DNA of 12,745 nt from DATNFP01 sp035606335 (GTDB lineage: Bacteria > Bacteroidota > Bacteroidia > Chitinophagales > Chitinophagaceae): the NCBI GenBank assembly GCA_035606335.1, contig DATNFP010000050.1, forward strand, positions 1 through 12,745, written 5' to 3'. The translations under genes and the position numbers were made by a program. Positions 6,680 through 12,745 of this stretch are shown here, in pieces. The stretch's first letter is position 1, and every line of letters begins with the position of its first letter. The notes below the pieces were generated by a model. It was not told the DNA's origin, searched no databases, and saw only the letters and a program-made list of their open reading frames with translations.

Positions 6680-7831
6680 ATGAGGTATTTTTATATAAGT
6701 GTAATTGCAATTTTGCTGTTTTCTGCCAGCACTGCCGCGGCTAAGTCGGACAAAAAAAGTAACGAAACCCCGCCTAGAACAGAGGAAGAGCTTATTAATA
6801 AGATACTGAATTGCCTCCAATACCAGGATTCGATTACCTATGCCTCATTATTTCCCGACTTTGATACATTATGGACCCAGGTGGTCTCCGATTCTTCTTA
6901 TGAAGACTATGCAGAAATGATGCAGCTAAGACAGCATCCTGACGCTGTAAAACAATTCGACCCTTATTACAATCATAAGATAGTCAGTAACTTTTACAAA
7001 GCTATCATCAAGGCCAAAGATTCAGGTATCCATTGGAAGGAGATTGTCCTCAGGAGCTATAAGCTGCAAAAGATCGCGCTCACCCGGGATTTGATAGGGT
7101 ACGAGAAAATAGCGCCAATACGGTTTCAAGGATATGTTTTTATCAGGGATATGCTGGCAAGAAAGAATTATGTATTTGCGGTAAATGAGATGCAGGATAT
7201 AAAAGGATATTGGTATGGGGGGCAGGTCATAAATATATACCCGGCCTCGAGCATAGATGAATACCTGTCCAAGCAGTATGCTGAAGTCTTAAAGAAAAAG
7301 AAGATGAAGGAGTTTGGAATTACAGAGGATACGGTAAAAGACAGCGCAAGCATAGCAGCGACAATACCGCAGGATGACGATGATGACGCATACAGCACCC
7401 CCAAGGAAGTAGTAGATAGAAAATATTACGTTGGAAAGTTTGATAACGAAATACCTGTGAAGCTTTATGTACGCTATCTAAGAGGCGATTGTCCGGATGG
7501 TGCGTGTGAATGGCAGGCTATATATAAATTCGGCGATCAGGATAAATACGTAAAACTGGACGTTTCAAAAACGCAGGACGGCAAATGGTCATTTGTGGAA
7601 GATCCGCCCATAGGATATATGGACTTGTCATTAAAAAATAATGTGTATACCGGCTCGTGGAGCACAGCAGATAATCAGACAGGCTACGATGTAAGGCTTA
7701 CCCAGACAGATATTAGCAATAGCGAGGCCCAAAGGCTGGATGAAATAATAGAAAATAAATTGTGGGCTAAACCCAAGACGGATGAAGAGAAGGACGTGGA
7801 TGATGAAGATACCGGCTACACACAATATTGA
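6680..7831 (+). CDS. Exported protein of unknown function, two-part architecture
   Basis: I do not recognise a named family for this 383-residue protein. Residues 1-21 form a Sec signal peptide with an Ala-rich cleavage site (ASTAAAKS) and no lipobox, so a periplasmic or secreted location is inferred. Residues about 34-190 are a mixed alpha/beta region ending in IKGYWYGGQVINIYP, whose size and final strand loosely recall an NTF2-like fold (a guess). A lysine-rich helix (about 195-212) and an Asp-rich linker (five consecutive Asp, 232-236) lead to a beta-rich domain (about 245-345, YYVGKFDNEIPVKLYVRY to YTGSWSTADN), similar in rhythm to small beta domains in other Bacteroidota exported proteins. 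Cys271 and Cys276 in GDCPDGACEW could form a disulfide. The C-terminus is acidic. An AAAGG lies 7 bases before the ATG. A weak -33/-7 candidate (TTTG 6638-6641, imperfect -7 at 6661-6668) would leave almost no leader. Confidence 0.75.
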   Translation: MRYFYISVIAILLFSASTAAAKSDKKSNETPPRTEEELINKILNCLQYQDSITYASLFPDFDTLWTQVVSDSSYEDYAEMMQLRQHPDAVKQFDPYYNHKIVSNFYKAIIKAKDSGIHWKEIVLRSYKLQKIALTRDLIGYEKIAPIRFQGYVFIRDMLARKNYVFAVNEMQDIKGYWYGGQVINIYPASSIDEYLSKQYAEVLKKKKMKEFGITEDTVKDSASIAATIPQDDDDDAYSTPKEVVDRKYYVGKFDNEIPVKLYVRYLRGDCPDGACEWQAIYKFGDQDKYVKLDVSKTQDGKWSFVEDPPIGYMDLSLKNNVYTGSWSTADNQTGYDVRLTQTDISNSEAQRLDEIIENKLWAKPKTDEEKDVDDEDTGYTQY

Positions 7832-7845
7832 TAGTAACTATAGGC

Positions 7846-7863
7846 TTATTAATCAGTTAATAA
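7846..7863. repeat. AT-only 7-bp inverted repeat between two genes
   Basis: TTATTAA at 7846-7852 and TTAATAA at 7857-7863 are reverse complements around a 4-nt TCAG loop, starting 14 bases after the stop of the exported-protein gene. The stem contains no G-C pair, so it would be a poor terminator. It may be a chance feature or a weak operator for the ATPase gene. A partial -7-like TAACTTTA at 7884-7891 follows, without a -33 TTG. Confidence 0.25.
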
Positions 7864-7915
7864 ACATAAACAGCCGGATGCCGTAACTTTATAAAAAGTA
7901 AGAAACTGAAGTACA

Positions 7916-9439
7916 ATGAAACAACCGGGCATTAAGACGTTAGGTGAGCTGAAAAAATCAGGATATAAATCTAAATCAGTTAAGGAAGAGATCAGGGAAA
8001 ACCTCATTCGTTTTATACAGCAAAAAAAGAATCCTTTCAATAGTATATTAGGGTACGAAGATACTGTTATACCTGATGTGGAAAGGGCATTGCTATCACG
8101 TCATAATATTTTATTCCTTGGTTTGCGCGGGCAGGCGAAAACGCGCATGGCGAGAGAAATGATCAATCTGCTGGATGAATGGGTACCTGTGGTTGCGGGA
8201 AGTGAAATAAACGACGATCCGCTTGCTCCCATTTCTCAATACGCAAGAGAAACAATTGAAGCAAAAGGTGATGAAACACCGATAACGTGGCTGCATTGTG
8301 GTGAACGATATGGTGAAAAGCTGGCCACGCCAGATGTATCTGTAGCAGATCTGATAGGAGATGTTGACCCTATAAAGGCAGCTAATCTGAGATTGAGCTT
8401 TGCAGATGAAAAGGTGATACATTATGGTATTATACCCCGTTCTCATCGCGGTATATTTGTCATAAATGAATTACCCGACTTACAGGCTCGTATACAAGTT
8501 TCTCTATTCAATATTTTGCAGGAAGGTGATATACAGATAAGAGGCTTTAAGCTACGGCTACCGCTCGACATTTTATTTGTCTTTACAGCCAATCCTGAAG
8601 ACTATACCAATCGTGGCAGTATAGTAACTCCCTTGAAAGATCGTATAGAAAGCCAGATCGTTACGCATTATCCTAAAACTATAGAAGTATCCAAAGCGAT
8701 CACCGAACAGGAAGCAGATGTGCTGCAGGAGCAGCTACAGCGTGTAGAGATGTCTGATATATGCCTTTTACTCGTCGAGCAAATTGCAATGGAAGCGCGC
8801 AAAAGTGAATATGTAGATCAGAAAAGTGGCGTATCAGCACGTCTTACCATTTCCGCTTATGAAAACCTGGTAAGCACGGCAGAGAGGCGGGCTTTACGCG
8901 AAAATCATAAAAAGACGATGGTGCGTATAGCAGATTTTATCGGTGTTGTGCCTGCTATTACCGGCAAAATAGAATTGGTATATGAAGGCGAACAAGAGGG
9001 ACCGCTAAATGTTGCCTACCGTCTTATAGGACAGGCCATCCGTACTGTATTCACACAATATTTTCCCGATCCGCAATCATTCAAAAAAACAGGTCGCGAT
9101 CCTCAAAAGATAAAAGGCAAGCCCAATCCTTATCAGCCAATTATAGATTGGTTTGGTAAAGGGAATGAGTTGCTTTTGTTACAGGACGAAACAGATGAAG
9201 CATATATTCAACGTCTATACCAGGTGGATGGTCTACACAGTGCAGTAAAACTTTTCTATCCTAAGGCAGATGAAGCTCAGGCATCTTTATTGATGGAGTT
9301 TTTACTACATGGCCTATCTGAATTTTCTCTTATCAGCAAAAAAGGTGTAGAAGCCGGTGGTTATAGCTTCGGTGATATTTTAGGTAGTATGCTGAATATG
9401 AGTCTCGGAAGTATTGAGGAGGATGAAGAGGGATTTTAA
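7916..9439 (+). CDS. MoxR / magnesium-chelatase-subunit-like AAA+ ATPase
   Basis: This 507-residue cytoplasmic AAA+ ATPase belongs to the helix-2-insert group (ChlI/MoxR). The Walker A is GLRGQAKT (69-76), matching the MoxR GxxGxAKT form. The Walker B strand reads GIFVINELPD (179-188), with Asn-Glu where most AAA+ proteins have Asp-Glu. Sensor 1 is FTANPEDY (223-230, Asn226), and PLKDRI (239-244) holds a likely arginine finger. I recall the same INELPD and FTANPEDY wording in a mycobacterial protein annotated as magnesium chelatase (Rv0958), so the variant seems to be a family trait. Such ATPases normally work with a von Willebrand A partner to remodel or insert metal into target proteins; none is adjacent here. 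The acidic tail (SIEEDEEGF) ends one base before arfB. Chlorophyll synthesis is not implied. Confidence 0.85.
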   Translation: MKQPGIKTLGELKKSGYKSKSVKEEIRENLIRFIQQKKNPFNSILGYEDTVIPDVERALLSRHNILFLGLRGQAKTRMAREMINLLDEWVPVVAGSEINDDPLAPISQYARETIEAKGDETPITWLHCGERYGEKLATPDVSVADLIGDVDPIKAANLRLSFADEKVIHYGIIPRSHRGIFVINELPDLQARIQVSLFNILQEGDIQIRGFKLRLPLDILFVFTANPEDYTNRGSIVTPLKDRIESQIVTHYPKTIEVSKAITEQEADVLQEQLQRVEMSDICLLLVEQIAMEARKSEYVDQKSGVSARLTISAYENLVSTAERRALRENHKKTMVRIADFIGVVPAITGKIELVYEGEQEGPLNVAYRLIGQAIRTVFTQYFPDPQSFKKTGRDPQKIKGKPNPYQPIIDWFGKGNELLLLQDETDEAYIQRLYQVDGLHSAVKLFYPKADEAQASLLMEFLLHGLSEFSLISKKGVEAGGYSFGDILGSMLNMSLGSIEEDEEGF

Positions 9440-9440
9440 T

Positions 9441-9833
9441 ATGCGTGAATTTTCTTCAGAGATATTTTACAGAACTGCTCGCAGCGGTGGCAAGGGTGGT
9501 CAAAATGTAAACAAGGTAGAGACAATGGTGGAAGCGTGGTGGAATGTCCCGCAATCGCATTTCTTTTCTGCTGAAGAAAAAGAATTGATTGGAGTGAAAC
9601 TTACAAACAGGATCAATAAAGATGGTTTCCTTATTGTAAAAAGCAGTGAAACAAGGTCGCAACTGGAAAATAAGCAGATAGCGCTGAATAAAATGAAAGA
9701 GCTTGTAGCTCAAAGCCTCATCGTCCCTAAAAAGCGCAAAAGGACACGCCCCTCAAAAGTAGCAATAGAAAAGCGTCTTGAATCAAAGAAAAAAGAATCG
9801 CAGAGAAAACAAATGAGAAAGAAAGATTGGTAA
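9441..9833 (+). CDS. arfB: ArfB/YaeJ-type alternative ribosome-rescue factor (GGQ peptidyl-tRNA hydrolase)
   Basis: This 130-residue protein is related to domain 3 of class I release factors. It hydrolyses peptidyl-tRNA on ribosomes stalled at the 3' end of a truncated mRNA. The catalytic segment SGGKGGQNVNKVET has the GGQ at 19-21. The C-terminal tail from about residue 96 is strongly basic (KKRKRTRPSK, EKRLESKKK, RKQMRKKDW), as required to occupy the empty mRNA channel. It lacks the stop-codon recognition domain of RF1/RF2. I chose the ATG at 9441 because it lies one base after the upstream stop and gives the family-like N-terminus MREFSSEIFYRTARSGG. The in-frame ATG at 9414 would add nine residues and overlap the ATPase gene. 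GAGG about 10 bases upstream, inside the ATPase gene, may serve as ribosome-binding site. Co-transcription with the ATPase is likely. Confidence 0.92.
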   Translation: MREFSSEIFYRTARSGGKGGQNVNKVETMVEAWWNVPQSHFFSAEEKELIGVKLTNRINKDGFLIVKSSETRSQLENKQIALNKMKELVAQSLIVPKKRKRTRPSKVAIEKRLESKKKESQRKQMRKKDW

Positions 9834-9843
9834 GGGTTAAATG

Positions 9844-10932
9844 CTATCTCGCATCAAAATCTATTACAACCTTTTCTGTTTTAGGATGCGACTGGCAAGT
9901 CAATACAAATCCTTTTGCTATTTCCTCTTCATCGAGCGCATAGTTAACTTCCATATCCACTGCGCCTTCTGCTACTCGCGCACGACAGGTACAACAAACT
10001 CCACCCTTGCAGGCGTATGGTAGATCTGCGCCATTTTTTAAAGCGGCATCCAGGATGCTGTCTCCATTATATGCCAGATCCATATCAAAAGTTGTCCCAT
10101 CCAGGCGAATACTTACTTTGCTCACAGGCCCTTTAGCCTCGGCATGGTCTGTCGCCCATTTTTGATGAGATTCACGAGGTTGGTCAGGTGAGCTGAATAA
10201 TTCGATATGTATATGGTTGGCCGGCATTCCCATATCAATCAGCTTTTGTCTAACCGATAGTATCATATCTTCTGGTCCGCATATAAAAACCTCATCTGTA
10301 CTTTCCAGATCCATTAGTGAATCGAAAAGCTGCTCGCATTTGTTAGCATCTATACGCCCATTAAATAGCGGAAATTCTACATGTTCCCGGCTGAGTATAT
10401 GATACAGCCTTAAGCGCTGCATGTGTTTATTCTTTAGCGCTTCTATGGCCTCGCGGAAAATAATTGTATTGCGGTTACGATTGCCATACACCAAGGTAAA
10501 ATTACTTTCGGGCTCATCTTCCAGCACAGATTTCATGATGCTCATTATTGGCGTGATACCACTACCCGCAGCAAATGCCAGGTATTCTTTTTTAGCAACT
10601 TCAGACTTTTTAGGAGTGAATTTTCCCAATGGAGGCATTACATCCAGCACATCGCCCACTTTTAGTTCTCTATTAGCAAAGCCTGAAAACTTACCTTCTT
10701 CTACTTTTTTAATTGCTACCCTCAATTCGCCTTCTTTAGGGCTGGAACATATAGAATAAGAGCGACGTATTTCCGCGTCCTTTACATGCCTACGAAAAGT
10801 AAGATACTGTCCGGGAGCGAAACGGAAAATCTCTTCCAGCTCATCAGGCACTTCTAATGCAACAGACACACAATCGGAAGTCTCTGGTCTGACTTCTTTA
10901 ACCTTTAACTGGTAGAACTTTGGAACGGACAT
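9844..10932 (-). CDS. PaaE-like ferredoxin-NADP reductase with C-terminal 2Fe-2S domain
   Basis: This 362-residue flavoprotein carries electrons from NAD(P)H through FAD to a 2Fe-2S cluster and on to a partner oxygenase. Domains run in the order FAD-binding barrel (about 5-105, with RSYS at 57-60), nucleotide-binding domain (about 115-250, GSGITP at 123-128 and CGPEDM at 218-223) and plant-type ferredoxin (about 272-362). The cluster ligands are Cys308, Cys313, Cys316 and Cys346, in a perfect CX4CX2CX29C spacing, with an extra Cys314. Length and domain order match PaaE, the reductase of the phenylacetyl-CoA epoxidase. No paaA-D or other oxygenase lies in the window, so the partner and pathway are unknown and the symbol is withheld. 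The gene converges on arfB, with 10 bp between stops and no terminator seen. Confidence 0.88.
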   Translation of the reverse strand: MSVPKFYQLKVKEVRPETSDCVSVALEVPDELEEIFRFAPGQYLTFRRHVKDAEIRRSYSICSSPKEGELRVAIKKVEEGKFSGFANRELKVGDVLDVMPPLGKFTPKKSEVAKKEYLAFAAGSGITPIMSIMKSVLEDEPESNFTLVYGNRNRNTIIFREAIEALKNKHMQRLRLYHILSREHVEFPLFNGRIDANKCEQLFDSLMDLESTDEVFICGPEDMILSVRQKLIDMGMPANHIHIELFSSPDQPRESHQKWATDHAEAKGPVSKVSIRLDGTTFDMDLAYNGDSILDAALKNGADLPYACKGGVCCTCRARVAEGAVDMEVNYALDEEEIAKGFVLTCQSHPKTEKVVIDFDAR

Positions 10933-10970
10933 GAAATAACACTAATAAATTTCAAAAACTAAAAGGCTTG

Positions 10971-10978
10971 CAAAATTA
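10971..10978 (-). promoter_or_regulatory. Candidate -7 element for the PaaE-like reductase gene
   Basis: The complement of 10971-10978 reads TAATTTTG, matching the Bacteroidota -7 consensus TAnnTTTG. It lies about 40 bp before the start codon in the gap behind mutL. No TTG is found at the expected 19-21 bp upstream, so this is only half a promoter. Transcription could also continue from mutL. Confidence 0.3.
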
Positions 10979-11022
10979 CAAAATATAACGGCTGCTATAT
11001 GTATTTTTAAAACAATTATCCC

Positions 11023-12745
11023 TTATCCCATCATATCATCAAGTTCTTCCTTCCGCATCATCATAAACACTTTTTTCCCATCAGGAGTATATTCTGGTTG
11101 AGAGCAGGCAAATAGTTCATCTATGAGTGCTTGTTGCCCTTCAGGTTGCTGTATGGCATGCTTATTACGGGAGAGACGGCGGGCAAGGTGTGCGAGTAAT
11201 ATTTCAGAACGCCTTGATATTGCATCAGGCGATTCATGTTTTAGCTGATCCACAACTTCATCCAGTACATTCTTTTCCTCACCTGCGGGCAGATCTGCTG
11301 GCACTCCTTGCACTACAAAAGTATTCTGGCCAAAGTGGGCGATCTCAAAGCCTATTCTTGAGAGGTCGGGCAGTACTTCATTCAGCAATATTGCATCCTG
11401 TGGTGCTAATTCATAGGATACCGGAAATAATACTTGTTGTGAGGGGGTATTGGCATTATTCCATTCCTGCAGCAGGCGCTCATACCATATACGCTCTTGT
11501 GCTCTGCGGATATGTATTAGCATGAGTCCTGATTTCACAGTAGTAACCAGCATGGAGTTTTGCACCAATAGAATATTATGGTTGACACCTGCCTGTGTTT
11601 CACTTTCCGGATGCAGCGAGGCAGTTGATGGGATAGATATGTTCTGATCTTCGCTAGCAGATTGGGGAGTTTTCGCTATGGCGTATAGATCTTTCCAATG
11701 TTTCAAGCTGTCCTTACGATCTATGAAATGAGCCTGGTTTTTTTCAGAGAATGTATTGTACAGATATCCTCGTTCTACATCTGCCCTGTGTTTTTCTGTA
11801 TTGGGTAATTGCACTGACGACAGCGACTGTATTTCTGAATTGAGTGTAAAATCCAATGACGGAGCTATATTGTAGCGTGCCAGAGCATGTTTAACAGCCG
11901 CATTAAGATAGGTGTACATTAGCCTGTCATCTTCAAATTTTACTTCCTGTTTGGTAGGGTGCACATTCACATCCACTTTGGCAGGGTCAAGGTCCAGGAA
12001 TAATACATAAAATGGAAAGGCTTCTTTTTCTATCAGCCCTTCGTATGCCATTGTTACTGCATGATGCAGGTACGGATTACGGATAAAACGGTTGTTGATA
12101 AAAAAGAATTGCATACCACGTGTACGTGTTGCAGCCTCAGGTTTGCCGATAAAACCAGTTATGTTTAAGAGGTCGGTCTTTTCTTCTACAGGGACAAGGT
12201 TTCGCTCATAAGCGCTGCCAAGCAGGGCTATAACTCTTGCTTTTAGATTGCCCGATTCCAGATGGAATTGCTCGGTACCATTATGCCAGAGTCTGAATGC
12301 AATTTTAGGATAAGCTAAAGCAACACGCGTAAATTCATCCAGTACATGACGGAATTCTGTTGTATTGCTTTTTAAAAAGTGTCTGCGGGCAGGTACATTA
12401 TAAAAAAGATTTTTTACAAGGATATTTGTGCCGGTTGGTGTAGCACATGCCTCCTGCAGCTTCACTTCGGTGCCTTCCACAATTATGCGGCTTCCTATTT
12501 CTGTTGCAGCAGTACGAGTTTTCATTTCCACCTGCGCCACAGCGGCAATGGATGCAAGCGCTTCACCCCTGAAACCCATAGTGCGGATAGTGAACAGGTC
12601 GTTGATATTGCTGATCTTGGAGGTAGCATGTCTTTCGAAGCTCATGCGCGCATCGGTTGGGCTCATGCCACTGCCGTTATCGATTACCTGCAATAATTCT
12701 TTCCCCGCATCCTTCACTATCATCTGTATCTCTGTAGCTCCTGCG
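11023..12745 (-). CDS. mutL: DNA mismatch repair protein MutL, lacking its first codons (window edge)
   Basis: MutL links MutS mismatch recognition to strand removal. The minus-strand frame is open to the window edge and already reads AGATEIQ at the cut, so the true start lies outside, roughly 45 codons further; the internal ATG at 12721-12723 is not the start. GHKL ATPase motifs visible are QVIDNGSGMS, FERHATSKI, TMGFRGEALASI and GTNILVKNLFYNVPARR. The transducer domain follows (FFINNRFIRNP, VDVNVHPTKQEVKF). A variable linker leads to the C-terminal dimerisation domain. There the usual endonuclease motif DQHA(X)2E is replaced by HIRRAQE (11494-11514), and the late CPHGRP-like motif by TPDGKK (11071-11088), so endonuclease activity is doubtful. 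Downstream lies the PaaE-like gene, 90 bp away in the same direction. No terminator was seen between them. Confidence 0.96.
   Translation of the reverse strand, partial: AGATEIQMIVKDAGKELLQVIDNGSGMSPTDARMSFERHATSKISNINDLFTIRTMGFRGEALASIAAVAQVEMKTRTAATEIGSRIIVEGTEVKLQEACATPTGTNILVKNLFYNVPARRHFLKSNTTEFRHVLDEFTRVALAYPKIAFRLWHNGTEQFHLESGNLKARVIALLGSAYERNLVPVEEKTDLLNITGFIGKPEAATRTRGMQFFFINNRFIRNPYLHHAVTMAYEGLIEKEAFPFYVLFLDLDPAKVDVNVHPTKQEVKFEDDRLMYTYLNAAVKHALARYNIAPSLDFTLNSEIQSLSSVQLPNTEKHRADVERGYLYNTFSEKNQAHFIDRKDSLKHWKDLYAIAKTPQSASEDQNISIPSTASLHPESETQAGVNHNILLVQNSMLVTTVKSGLMLIHIRRAQERIWYERLLQEWNNANTPSQQVLFPVSYELAPQDAILLNEVLPDLSRIGFEIAHFGQNTFVVQGVPADLPAGEEKNVLDEVVDQLKHESPDAISRRSEILLAHLARRLSRNKHAIQQPEGQQALIDELFACSQPEYTPDGKKVFMMMRKEELDDMMG

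Noticed and set aside
9414..9440. Upstream in-frame ATG for arfB, giving MRRMKRDFN in front
   Set aside because: It overlaps the ATPase coding sequence and adds residues not typical of ArfB; the ATG at 9441 fits the family and the stop-start spacing better.
12721..12723. ATG as the start of mutL
   Set aside because: The frame stays open to the window edge and reads AGATEIQ just upstream, which is conserved MutL sequence, so the real start is outside.

Overview
The window is a stretch of Bacteroidota chromosome, most likely from the Chitinophagales/Sphingobacteriales side of the phylum. Several things point there: a large secreted protein with a C-terminal type IX secretion sorting domain; promoters of the Bacteroidota form (TTG, 19-20 bp, TAnnTTTG) upstream of gyrB and of that secreted gene; few strong Shine-Dalgarno sequences; an AT-leaning composition; and a GyrB N-terminus of the Bacteroidota kind. 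The species cannot be fixed from the sequence alone. Both ends cut through genes: gyrB on the left and mutL on the right.

Layout. (1) 1-1076, minus: the first 358 codons of gyrB, with a promoter and a perfect 9-bp inverted repeat in its leader. (2) 1271-2083, minus: a lipoprotein of about 270 residues with beta-barrel-like character. It is divergent from (3) 2228-4678, plus: an 816-residue secreted modular adhesin-like protein with a choice-of-anchor J-type domain, four Ig/PKD-like repeats of about 82 residues, a further Ig-like domain and a T9SS type A tail, closed by a strong terminator. (4) 4823-6593, plus: an operon of scoA and scoB (two-subunit 3-oxoacid CoA-transferase) and an ArsC-family reductase that overlaps scoB by one base, again closed by a strong hairpin. 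(5) 6680-7831, plus: an exported protein of unknown function. (6) 7916-9833, plus: a MoxR/Mg-chelatase-type AAA+ ATPase followed after one base by an ArfB-type GGQ ribosome-rescue factor. (7) 9844-10932, minus: a PaaE-like flavin/2Fe-2S reductase convergent with arfB. (8) 11023 to the edge, minus: mutL, lacking roughly its first 45 codons.

How the genes work together. DNA topology (gyrB) and mismatch repair (mutL) are housekeeping. ScoA and ScoB form one enzyme that activates acetoacetate or other 3-oxoacids with CoA from succinyl-CoA. The ArsC-like protein is translationally coupled to them, but no functional link is known to me. The secreted protein and the lipoprotein both belong to the cell envelope, and their start sites lie 144 bp apart. 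The AAA+ gene and arfB look co-transcribed.

I see no mobile element, CRISPR array, tRNA or rRNA, and no convincing sign of a new defence or biosynthetic system. The items most worth a second look are the MutL C-terminal motif changes, the ATPase-ArfB pair without a VWA partner, the uncharacterised 383-residue exported protein, the gyrB leader dyad and the strongly conserved tandem repeats of the secreted protein.
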